Positions 32,874 to 42,732 of a stretch of DNA of 64,000 nucleotides are shown piece after piece. Source of the DNA: Boesenbergia rotunda (lineage: Eukaryota; Streptophyta; Magnoliopsida; Zingiberales; Zingiberaceae). The stretch covers positions 1 through 64,000 of the forward strand of contig JAGFNQ010004739.1 in the NCBI GenBank assembly GCA_024364735.1, given 5' to 3'. A program made the position numbers and the translations under genes. The first letter of the stretch is position 1. Each line of letters starts with the position of its first letter. Below the pieces are notes generated by a model. That model was not told the DNA's origin. It did no database searches and was given only the letters and a program-made list of their open reading frames with translations.

Positions 32874-32891
32874 TCCCCGGCAACGGCGCCA
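32874..32891 (-). promoter_or_regulatory. Primer-binding site of Athila copy B
   Basis: The reverse complement is TGGCGCCGTTGCCGGGGA, the standard Athila primer site, next to the LTR3 boundary at 32898. Confidence 0.9.
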
Positions 32892-32897
32892 AAAATT

Positions 32898-35207
32898 TGA
32901 CGGTGCCCAAACTAAGTGTCACGAATGTGGGCCTCAAATTTAGAATTTATAAATGAAAGCTGGAAACCCTTTTACAATCAAAAATATGGAAATGTAATAT
33001 AGGGGCCACAGGTCGTATTTTTCTCGGGGATAGTTGTCTAGTTTGATTCAAACTTGTGTTTATGTATCGTTTTTGTTTTGGGTTTCGAAATAAGTGATTG
33101 GGATTGGAATACAATCAAAATTGAAATTGCAATGGAGAAGTAAGAATCTTAAGCTAATGAACTAAGCAAGAAGTTGGCACTAAAGGGAAATCTCAACTAA
33201 TGGAAACCTAATGAAGCACTTACCAATTTTTTTCTTTTTAAAACTGATTTCTGATTTCAAACATTAAATGGAATGCTAAACAAGGAAGTAAAACAGTGAT
33301 GAAGTTTTCGGAATTAATCAAGCTTACACAAATCAATGCACAAGAGACTTAGCAATCACGCAAGCAACAACTTCACTTAGCTAAAGTGTTGTTGGAAGCC
33401 AATCGCTACTACCCAAATTCAGATATTAGTAAGCGCAAGCTTATTGAATTCAAACACAATCACATGTCACAAAATCAAACCAAATCCTAATGCAATTGGT
33501 TCCACTTCACTTGGCACGCAAGAGCTAACTCTTTGTGCCAAAACTAACAACAATTCAAGGAATTAATATCTTTTCGACTAAGACTTCTAAATTAATGGAT
33601 TCAATTGAGAAAAGGGGCTATGAGGGAAGAACTAAGCACGTCTAAAGAAAGAAACTTGAAAACCGAAAACATCAATTAAAGAAAACCAAAGGCTGAAATT
33701 TTCAGATTTGAAAGATTAACTACTCATCTAGTTTTCGCAATAGAGTAAAGGCTAAACTAACTAGTGCAAAACGAAGTTAAGCAACTAATCTATGTACCAG
33801 GTAACTTAGCTAGCAATTCCTGAACAAAAACTAGTGAAAAGAGGATGAAATTTCTGCTACACCCCAAGCAACTTGGCACGCAGGTGATTCACTTGGCACG
33901 CAGCAAATTAAACTAAAATAGACTGAAATTTGATCTAGTTAATCACTAAACAAGTTCATATATGACTCTACTTGCGGAATTAGAGCTAAACTACAGCTAA
34001 GAACTTGAAAAATCGTAAATTACAGTAACTACAGCTAAAATTCAGACAACACAGTGCAGAAATCAAAATTTACAGCTAAACTGAAATTAAACTAAGAAAT
34101 TCTACTCCTCGATTCCTTCCAGAGCTCAGATACTCTTTGGTTGTCAAGCAAAGGAGAGCCTCGGACCCGCAAGCTCAGCAAATCATGGGGAAAAACTCAT
34201 CAACGATTGAATACAGCTCAAACTGCCCATTTCTGAAATTTCCATGCGATTTCTTCATTGCAGCTGTGTCTGCGTGCGTGAGTGGATGGATGACGATCCA
34301 AGCTACTCAGGGAACCCCTCTGGATAGCTTAGATGGAAGGTGGTAGAGCACAGCCGATCCGAAGAGTGTTAAATGGACAAAGCTGTAGAAACCTCTCACA
34401 ACTCTGTTCTTGGGCAGATTTGATCCGGAAACAAGACCGATTGCCTCCCCAATGATCTAGCACATGAGTTCTGCAAGAAGATCGAGCGGTCGCGCCAACG
34501 GATTGAAGAAAACTCAAGGCAAAATGAAGAACTCGACGAAGAAGGTGACTGCGGCGAAGAACTCTGAAGACGCGACAAGGCTTGGCTGCGGAGGAAATTT
34601 TCCTTAAATAATAACCAGTGGACGGCTCAGATTTATTTGCTTCAATCCAACGGCTGATCTTCGTCTGATTTGAGCCAAACTTTTATGATGATGATCTGGG
34701 GCCAGGATCTGCCTTGTGGTAGCTCAGATCCTCCAGATATGCAACGGATGGTCCAGATCAACTCTGTCTATGAACGGACGCTCTAGAGCCCTCCAAGCTT
34801 GATCCACCGGTTGATTTAGCTCCGATTGTGATGAAACCTTCAGATCTTGATCAGGGTGCTTGATCAACCCTAGCCCTAGCTTGGATGGCTTCAGATCATC
34901 CTGGATGGCTCAGATCTAGCCGCTTTCGAATCGAACGGCCCAGATTTAATCGTAATCTTGATAATCTGATCCGGGTCACTTCCGACTCGAGTTTGACCCA
35001 ATATGCTCTAGATCCTTGAACCTTGATGCCTACAAAAATAGATCAAGAATTTAGTGGCCAAAATAATCCAAAAATTTGCATATTTGCAATTAAGTCCAAA
35101 ATGTGAATAAGTTCTAAAACCTAGGGCAATTTCACAATTAAGCAATAAAAATATAGGTCAAACATGGATTTTAGCAGCTCAAATAATCAATAATATAGTA
35201 TTTATCA
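32898..35207 (-). repeat. Athila LTR 3 (5' LTR of copy B)
   Basis: It begins TGACGGTGCCCAAAC and ends AGTATTTATCA on the plus strand. The first 60 bases differ from LTR1 and LTR2, which share TGACAGGCCCAAATATATT; the rest is nearly the same. The 3' end of U5 of this LTR therefore belongs to a different subtype. Directly after it (35208) comes Copia gag sequence with no repeat of the left flank. Confidence 0.9.
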
Positions 35208-35685
35208 CTCTCACTATGATTTGTCCTGGAAAAAGATAAAATCAATGGAATTAATTTCCTGGACTGGTATAAAAACATTAGAATTGTTCTCAAGCAAGAA
35301 TGAAAACTGTGCATCCTAGAGCAATCTATTCCTGAGCCACCCGCCTCTAATGTTACTCGTGCAGATAAGGATGCTTATAAGAAGCATCAGGATGATGCAT
35401 TAGATGTGTCTTGCCTCATACTTGCTACCATGAATTCTGAGCTCCAGAAGTAATATGTGAACATATATGCTTACGATATGGTTGTACATCTTAGACAACT
35501 ATATCAGGGGCAAGCAAGAAACGAGAGATTTGAGATATCTAAGGCTTTATTTCAATGTAAGATGTAAGAAGGAAGTTTCGTAGGAACTCATGTACTTAAA
35601 ATGATAGGATAAAAAGAGAATCTTGAAAGATTGGGATTTCCATTGGCTAGGAGTTGGCTACTGACCTTGTTCTACAATCGTTGTT
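35208..35685 (+). pseudogene. Copia gag N-terminal fragment
   Basis: In-frame with stops it reads ..WTGIKTLELFSS.. (frame broken), then ILEQSIPEPPASNVTRADK, then LILATMNSELQK-stop, then LRQLYQGQARNERFEISKALFQCKM. This is a familiar plant Copia Gag pattern (UBN2 family). It starts flush with the Athila LTR3 end and is interrupted at 35686 by the MITE. Confidence 0.8.
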
Positions 35686-36469
35686 TAGGAATGGCAATGG
35701 GGCAGGGACGGGGCAGGTTTGCCATCCCCATACCCGAACCCAAATTATAGCGCCACCCCTATCCTCGCCCCATACCTGATTTTGTATAATTGGGGAATCC
35801 CTGCCCCAATCCCCACGGGGATTAAATTCCCATACCTGCCCTCATACCCGCCTCAAAATCAGGGATGGGGGGGGGGGGGGCGGGGAATCCCTATCTTCGA
35901 CCCCATGGGGATTAAATCCCCATACCCGCTCCCATACTTGCCCTATTGGGAAAAATTAATTTTTTTTAATATTCTATTCAAATTCAGAGATAATCATATT
36001 TAATTAAAAAATCAAAACATCAAGCATGAATAGAAATTCAAGTGATCAAATCAAATTCCAACTACATGAAGTAAAGATTAAAAACCTTAAATAATTCAAA
36101 TACAAAGAAAATAGAAAACATGCATATACAATTACAATTAAAAAAAACAGAGAGACACATAAATCAAATGGATTCTAACATTTCACGTGATGCAAAAATA
36201 AACTTTTCTTTTTCGGAGAAATAATAGTTAATCAATGAGATGAGTCAGGCTGAATTAATCAGTCCTTCTGCATAACTCTTTTAGCTGCATCAACAGTTAA
36301 TCGAGGATTAAACCAACACCTGTCTAAGCCTGTTTAATAAAAAATTTCTATTGGGTTGGGCTATAGCCGAGTACAGCTTGTTACTAGATTAGTCTCTAGC
36401 CACGACGAAAGAGTTGGACAGTGGACATGATTTGGGATTTATGAGTTAGTTTTCAAATATAAACCTAGG

Positions 36470-36513
<44 letters not shown>

Positions 36514-36692
36514 GGGGCTATCAGGGCGGGTTCGGAGATGGGGATAGCATTCCCAAACCCGTCCCAAATCTGTCTCGAGGATTTTTTCAAATCCCCGAAG
36601 CCGAACCTAAACCCGATAATATTCCCCGAACCCGCCCCATTTTGGGTTTTCCCTGCGGGGCCCCAAACTCATGGGGAAAATTGCCATCCCTG
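35686..36692 (+). mobile_element. hAT-like non-autonomous DNA transposon (MITE)
   Basis: About 1.0 kb with terminal inverted repeats TAGGAATGGCAA at the left and TTGCCATCCCTG at the right. The subterminal regions are G/C-rich and imperfect (GGGGCGGG, CCCCATACCCG). The flanks tcgttgtt (35678-35685) and acgttgct (36693-36700) match at six of eight bases, consistent with an old 8-bp target duplication, which is the hAT hallmark. The middle is AT-rich with an (ATT)n tract. No transposase ORF is present. Removing it rejoins Copia gag sequence. The orientation is arbitrary. Confidence 0.72.
36472..36510 (+). repeat. (ATT)13 microsatellite
   Basis: Thirteen perfect ATT units inside the MITE. Confidence 0.97.
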
Positions 36693-36700
36693 ACGTTGCT

Positions 36701-37824
36701 ATAAATCTATAGTCAATTTGTCATGAATTATAACATGAATGAAATTGGCAAACCATTGTCTGAGATGTTAAGTATGTTGAGAACTGCTGAACTCAATCTT
36801 AAGATGACTAAGGCTAGTATCATATTGATGGTGTAAAAGGACAAAGGCAAATGAAAGCCCAACGGTAAGGATAAGACCCAAGCTAAAGGTAAGGCTAAGT
36901 CTTATGCATTGAATCCTAAAGGAGAGATGGCTAAGAAAGGAACCTGCTTCCACTGTGTTGAGACAGAATTGCAAGTTGTATCTGTAAGAAGTTAAAAAGG
37001 AAAGAAGTGAGACTTCTGTCATAGGTATATATGTTATAGAAATCAATCTATCTAGTTTTTCTTCATGGGTATTAGATACCAGCTGTGCATCTTACATTTG
37101 TAGAAATGTGCAGTAGCTATGAAAGAGTAGATCATTGACAAAGGGCGAAGTAGACCTATGAGTTGGTAATGGTGCAAGAGTTGCTGCTATAGGTGTATGA
37201 ACATATTATCTATCGTTGCCCATCGGGCTTGTTTTAGAACTTGAGGAGTGTTATTATGTGTCTACTTTAACTAGGAATATAATTTCAATTTCTTGTTTGT
37301 ACAAAAAGGATTTACAATTATAATAAATGACAAATGTTGTTTTTATTTATTTAAATGGCTATTGTAGTGCATAACTAATAAATGGACTATGTTCTAGATC
37401 TTGAAATCTCAATCTATAACATAAATACAAAACGGTTAAAATTTAATAATTTAAATTAAACATATCTCTGACATTGTCGCCTGAGCACATAAATGAAAAA
37501 CGTATATCAAAACTCAAGGATGGACTTTTGGACTTATTTAATTTTGAATCATATGAAGTATGTGAATCTTATCTTCTAAGCAAGATGACAAAATCTCTTT
37601 TTAGTGAACACAGCAAATGAGCTAATGATTTGTTAAGACTAATACATAGTGATGTATGTGAGCCTTTCAATATAGCAGCTAGAGGAGGTTATCAACACTT
37701 CGTTACTTTTACTGATAATTTCAGTAGATATTGCTATGTGTATCTTATGAAATATAAGTCAGAATCCTTTGAAAAGTTCAAAGTGTTCAAGAATGAAGTA
37801 CAATACTAACTTGGCCAAAGTATT
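36701..37824 (+). pseudogene. Copia gag C-term, protease and integrase N-term remnant
   Basis: After the MITE, gag resumes (MNEIGKPLSEMLSMLRTAELNLK), followed by a Lys/Gly-rich nucleocapsid part and the start of a zinc knuckle (GTCFHC). The protease region is barely legible. The pre-integrase and integrase start shows HINEKRISKL and LIHSDVCEPFNIAARGG. It stops at 37824 where a solo LTR inserted, target duplication gtatt. Confidence 0.75.
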
Positions 37825-38256
37825 TGTTGAGGCAATCAACCCTTAAATGATTGGAAGATCATGGTTTTGATGTGTGTGGTTGAATATGTTTAAGGTTAGA
37901 GTGTTATGTTGTATTTAATGTGTGTGATTAAGTTTGCAGGACTTGGAGAATCACACATGGTGGACATATCCGAGGGACGAGAGCTAGGGAGGAGAGCTCC
38001 AAGGGCAAGCCGGGAAGTGGACTTCAAGGGCACACGTGAAGGGTGGAATGAAGGCAAGCCAAGGGAAGGCTTGCGTGCGCATCCGAGGGACGATAGCCAG
38101 AGGAAGAGGACTTCAAGAGGCAAGCCAAGGGAGCAGACCTGAAGGCACACGTGAAGGAGAAGGTCCGGAGTTGCTGGAACTAGGCTGAGAGGCAGGGCAG
38201 TCGATTGGCCTAGGGCCAGTCGACTGACAAAACTCACAGAAAGTTTTCGGGCTCGG

Positions 38257-38362
38257 ACCAGTCGACTGCCCCTGGGGCAGTCGACTGGTATACCCCAAAA
38301 ACTAGCCGTTGGCTAGCAATTAATGCTAGACCAGTCGACTGCCCTTGGGGCAGTCGACTGGT
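38257..38362 (+). repeat. Two large CAGTCGACTG inverted repeats in U3
   Basis: 38257-38289 is a perfect palindrome with 16-nt arms (ACCAGTCGACTGCCCC and its complement) around one T. 38330-38362 is the same structure with one G-T pair near the centre. Two more degenerate copies lie at about 38198-38226. A TATA box follows 37 bases downstream. Confidence 0.92.
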
Positions 38363-38698
38363 GCGGGGCTGGACAGACTGCGAGTTTGTCCTGTTCACCT
38401 ATAAAAGGAGCACCTTTTTGCACGTGAACGGTACGGTTTCGTACAGTGTCGAAGTGCTGCTCGTCTGAAGAGTGTTTTTCTACTTCCTCTCACATTCTAT
38501 TTCATTCTGTAAAGAGGAAGATCTACTGTAAAGGTTTCTCCGCCTGAAGGAGAGTTTTCCATAGTGAAAGTGGTGCTCGCGGCGTGGATCCTTGGATTAG
38601 TCACCCATCTGGGTGGATACCAAGTAAAAATTTCATTGTTAGCATTGTTTTATTCATTTGCATATTATTGTTTCCGCTGCGCTAACGAAATTGTAGAG

Positions 38699-40896
38699 TG
38701 TTAGTAATATGAGAGAAGTGTCCTAAGGCAATCACCTTATGATTGTAATCATTTACTTTAATAAATGAATAATTCACTATTTGAGTATACATGTTCGTGT
38801 GTTTGATTGAGATCTTAAACTCATTTACTGAATGTCCGCAATACAATTCACAGCATGAGAGAATTTGTGATGAATTCACAACTAGTGATTATCTCTACAT
38901 GTGCAATTGTGAAGTATTGAAATTGTCCCTAGTCGATGAATTGATAAATATGGACACTATCAATTCTGTTGAGACTAGCATGGGTTATTATCTAATCAGC
39001 TGATTCTCACTGGCTGGTGACATTGGGATGTCCGGAGATAAACATGAATGCTAGTTAAGGGAATTAGTTCATTGGAGTGACTAGCTGTAAGACTTCATAT
39101 GGTAATCTACATATAGATATGTCAATGAAGTTCTTACTGCAGCTTAAGTGCGATGTTCCTTTGACTTGCGGTGTTCAAGTCATCTTGGTCATGAAGACTT
39201 ATACTTTGACATCTTAAGCAAGCATCTCCAAGGAGGTGTGGACCCAGGATGGTTGGGTATAAGCCGAAGTGCTCGAAGATGTTTGAACAGCCTACAAAGG
39301 TTTCACCACTCCTTGCGAGGAGATGTATACCCAAGGCCTATCGTCGGATTGTTACTCGAAGCCTCTGGCCAGAGCATAACATGTTCCGAGTATGAATCTC
39401 TAAGAAACATGAGAGTAATTAGAATCCGTTGGACGAGAAAGACATTGCTTGGGCTAGGTGTGACGTAGTCAGCCTAGTGGGGACTGACACACATAGACCG
39501 TGTCCTGAACCAAGTGGGTATAAGATGGTGAAGGGAATGGGGCACGACTCATTATAGCTGCTGAAGGGTTTCAGAATTATTTCTGAGGTCAACCGTTGAT
39601 CTTTCGATTAATTGGGGATCATGATGTACTACTAGGTGCCACTCATGATCGTTCTATAATTGGTTAATTATAGACGGCCAACATAAATCGAAAGCCTATT
39701 TAGTCACACGCACTACGAGTGATTCGAGGGATTTAAAACGAGTTGAAAATTAGATTTTCCGATCAAGAGAGATAAGTCGAATCTGAATTTTTCAGAGACG
39801 CATCGGAAGCATAAAATGGCTAAGTTTTTGAAGACTTATTGGACGAATTAAATGAGTTTAATTCGTGAGGTCATGGCTTGGTTTGGCCGGCCAAAGAGGG
39901 TCCCCGCCCTCTTTGTTTGGCCGTCCACAATAAAAAAGGGAGAACCAAATTGTTTGGTTCAAATTATAAAATAAACCGCGCGTGGTTTGTTTTATGAAAT
40001 TATGGATAAAGAAATTTATATAAAGAAATTTATTTTCATAGAAATTAAAATAAACCTTGGATTGGTTTATTTTATTTTATAAAATCAATAATGGATTGAT
40101 TTACCATGATAAAGAAATTTATATAAAGAAATTTCTTTCCATAATAAAAGGGGAGACATGGTTGTTTTTATTATAAATTAAGTTATAATTAAAATTTGGC
40201 ATAACGGAATAATTCATAGAAAAATTTATAAGATAAATTTCTTATGAAAAATTTATTCCGTTAAGAGGAGACTTGGCGATTAAGAGGCTACTATATAAAG
40301 GTACCAAGGCAAGGCTTGGAAATTAATCTAAGAGATCAAGGATTCTTGCCTATCCTCTCCCTCTCCTTCTCTCCCTCTCCCTCCTCTAGTGGCGCCGGCC
40401 CTAGAGGCCCTCCCTTTGGTTGCCGTGAGCTTCCTCCACCGAGAAGCTGCCGAAGAAGAAGAAGAAGCGGGCGCGACTCCTTCCTTCCTCCCGGAATCTT
40501 GATTCCGTTCTTCCTTTGGTGGATAGTCTTTCCATCTCTCTCTTGGTATTCTTGTCGTGCCTTTGGAGAATCTAGTAGTTCTTGTCGGCACGAAACTCGT
40601 GATTTGTGAAGTCATCCCGAAGAAAACTCGGCGTGGATGCGAATAGAGGCGGAGCTTCCAAGGGACGCTACGGTTGGATCTCGTCCCTTTCTACGAGTTA
40701 CGCGAGGTATTAAGTAAATTAGTTTACTTTCTGTAAAATTTTAAATCTATGATCATGTCTCCACAACATAAGGTTGCATGCTAGATACATGGTTAAAATA
40801 ATTTGAGAAATTATTTATGCTAAACCTTCCGCTGCACGTAATTAAATTTTAAAATTACGAACCCGTATCCATGTCAACATGCACCCGGTCCCAACA
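38699..40896 (+). mobile_element. Solo LTR, 2.2 kb, nested in the previous LTR
   Basis: It starts TGTTAGTAATATGAG and ends CCGGTCCCAACA, with target duplication tagag at 38694-38698 and 40897-40901. A TATA box (CTATATAAAG) lies at 40291-40300, followed by a leader rich in CTCTCCC and GAAGAAG, similar in style to family X (1-336 and 46700-47200). No ORF of significance is present. Confidence 0.9.
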
Positions 40897-40968
40897 TAGA
40901 GATCCAAACGAAAAGTGCTATTCACCCCCCCTCCCTCTCTAGCACGCCAAGACGATCCATCAGTATTA

Positions 40969-41349
40969 AGATACTTTGATCAGATCGAGACGGTGAACAC
41001 TTAAGCTAAGAGTTTCATGATCATCTAGTTGAGTTAGGAATCCTATCTCAACTCACTCCACCTGGAACACCATAATTAAATGACATATCAGAATGGAGAA
41101 ATTGTACTTTAGTAGATATGGTAAGATCAATGATGAGTCAGATAAATATTTCTTCTTTCTGGGGACATGCTATAGAGACGACTGCATTTACACTTAACCA
41201 TGTTCCGTCTAAGGCAGTCATGAAGATACCATATACAATATGGACTGGGAAGAGTCCCAAGACATCTTTCATGAAAATTTGGAGTTGTGAGACTTATATT
41301 CGATGATAAGTCTCAAAGAAACTAGGACCAAAATCAGATAAGTGTTATT
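40969..41349 (+). pseudogene. Copia integrase core fragment
   Basis: Reads GILSQLTPPGTP, then MVRSMMSQINISSFWGHA and TGKSPKTSFMKIW, the familiar C-terminal part of the Copia integrase core. It contains stops and ends where the solo LTR at 41350 inserted. Confidence 0.82.
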
Positions 41350-41454
41350 TGTTGGTGCAGGAAGCACCATATCGAACCTTGTTTTGATATTGGCAAAGAA
41401 TTCAAAGTTAAGTTTATTGGTGATCTAACAATGTTACTCAAGTGTGCAGGAAAA

Positions 41455-41702
41455 GTCCTAGCGAAGGGCTGCTAGGCACCTGGCGAAGGGCTGCTAGGCA
41501 CCTGGCGAAGGGCTGCCAGGAAACAAAGTCCTAGCGAAGGGCTGCTAGGCACCTGGTGAAGGGCTGCCAGGAAACAAAGCCCTAGCGAAGGACTGCTAGG
41601 CACCTAGCGAAGGAATGCCAGGATACAAAGCCCTAGCGAAGGACTGCTAGGCACCAGGCGAAGGGCAGCTTGGTACTCAAGACCTGGCGAAGGACCGCTA
41701 GG
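41455..41702 (+). repeat. Hairpin array, 10 units
   Basis: Each unit is a 6-bp stem with a GAAGG-type loop. Arms include CCTAGC/GCTAGG, CCTGGC/GCCAGG, CCTGGC/GCTAGG, CCTGGT/GCCAGG and CCAGGC/GCTTGG. Eight are Watson-Crick or G-U paired throughout; the seventh unit (CCTAGC/GCCAGG) has an A-C mismatch. Confidence 0.85.
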
Positions 41703-41970
41703 CAAAAGTCCAACCAGAGGAGCGGTTGGCATCAGGTACATTCTCCCGAGAGGAGTAGGTGAGGACGCGTTCCCCGTCGAGGGAACAGTAGGCGTCGGTT
41801 CGACCTAGGGTTCCATTTTGGAGACCCAAAGTCAGAACCAAGACAGCTAAGGCTGTATAAACTAATATTTTATTGTTTTATTGTATTATGGACTAACCTT
41901 GGATGCAGGACCGAAGGAACGAGTGTCTGCAGCTCAGAGAGCCTCAAAGGAACGAGGCAATAGCTGACCA

Positions 41971-42295
41971 GGGCGCCCGGAGTGTCCCGGGCGCCCCAAG
42001 GTAAACACAAAACACAAGAAAGCAAAGCAAGCTTCGACAGCTCAACTCTCGGGCGCCCCCGTGCTCCCGGGCGCCCCCAGCGCTCCGGGCGCCCCCAATA
42101 GCAAGTCATCGAAGCTCAAGCCAGCGAAGCCAAGGGATAAAGTTTGACCCGGTCAACCCGGGCGCCCCCAGCGTCCCGGGCGCCCCGGTCAAGATCTGAT
42201 CCCGAGTTTGAAGGGATCAGAAGCTGACCGAGACCGAGGCGGATCGAGTGACACGTGGGGGGGGGGGGGCGCCCCCGACGTTCCGGGCGCCCCCA
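41971..42295 (+). repeat. GGGCGCCC palindrome array in U3
   Basis: Repeated CCGGGCGCCCC and GGGCGCCCCC sites, with spacers AGTGTC, GTGCTC, AGCGCT, AGCGTC and GACGTT. It has the same position relative to the TATA box as the array in the 6855 LTR. A G-run of about 13 at 42257-42269 precedes the last pair. Confidence 0.88.
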
Positions 42296-42732
42296 GGCCC
42301 TATATAAAGGGCCCTCGACCCCAAGGCTCAAGCAACACTTTCAATCAACGCTTCTACGCTCTTCTGCTCTCGCGCCTCGCTCCGGAAACCTCCCAACTCG
42401 AGCCGACGACGTCCCGCTGCTCCGAAAAAGACAACCTACATCGGACGTCGGTAAAAGAAGAGTTTTCTTTTTATTTGTTAAGTTTACTGTGCTATATTTG
42501 TAACTCAAAACTGTAAACTATTTTTTTGCGCCTCATATAGAATTGCCCAAAGTAAACGATCAACGATCGTGGGCCTTGGAGTAGGAGTCGACCTAGGCTC
42601 CGAACCAAGTAAAAAATTACTGTGTTCGCGTGTTTTGTTTTTATCTTCCGCTGTGCAAATTCTCTTTCTTAAATCCGAACGCTTTCCGATATTCACCCCC
42701 CCCTCTATCGGTTCTCTCGATCCAACACTATT

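Larger units (their letters stand above)
2095..35207 (-). mobile_element. Athila-type Ty3/Gypsy composite: LTR-int A-LTR-int B-LTR
   Basis: Three copies of a 2.1-2.3 kb LTR (2095-4421, 21328-23464, 32898-35207) alternate with two internal regions in the same minus orientation. Each internal region has an Athila-style primer site beside its right LTR (complement of TCCCCGGCAACGGYGCCA), a gag-pol reading frame, a long non-coding 3' stretch, and a polypurine tract beside its left LTR. The outer flanks do not share a target duplication (gtata on the left, ctctc on the right). That fits unequal recombination between two insertions, or an assembly join. The single N in the middle LTR keeps the second explanation open. 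Confidence 0.85.
37825..40963 (+). mobile_element. Solo LTR (Copia-like) carrying a nested solo LTR
   Basis: Flanked by gtatt (37820-37824 and 40964-40968). It starts TGTTGAGGCAATC and ends GATCCATCA after the pyrimidine box ATTCACCCCCCCTCC. After subtracting the nested LTR (38699-40896) it is about 936 bp. A palindrome block with CAGTCGACTG lies at about 38200-38362 and a TATA box (CTATAAAAGG) at 38399. No primer site or internal region remains. Confidence 0.9.
41350..42727 (+). mobile_element. Solo LTR related to the 6855 element
   Basis: It starts TGTTGGTGCAGGAAGCACC and ends CGATCCAACA like the LTR at 6855, but at a clearly older distance from it. The flanks ttatt (41345-41349) and ctatt (42728-42732) are a target duplication with one mismatch. 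Contents in order: ten-unit hairpin array (41455-41702), conserved structured block (about 41740-41815), GGGCGCCC palindrome array (41971-42295), TATATAAA (42301), and pyrimidine box near 42692. Removing it restores Copia sequence (CYFVGYPKETKGYYFYNP). Confidence 0.92.

Noticed and set aside
39134..39468. Overlapping frames of 66 and 106 residues on opposite strands inside a solo LTR.
   Set aside because: They lie wholly inside LTR 38699-40896 and show no recognisable family.
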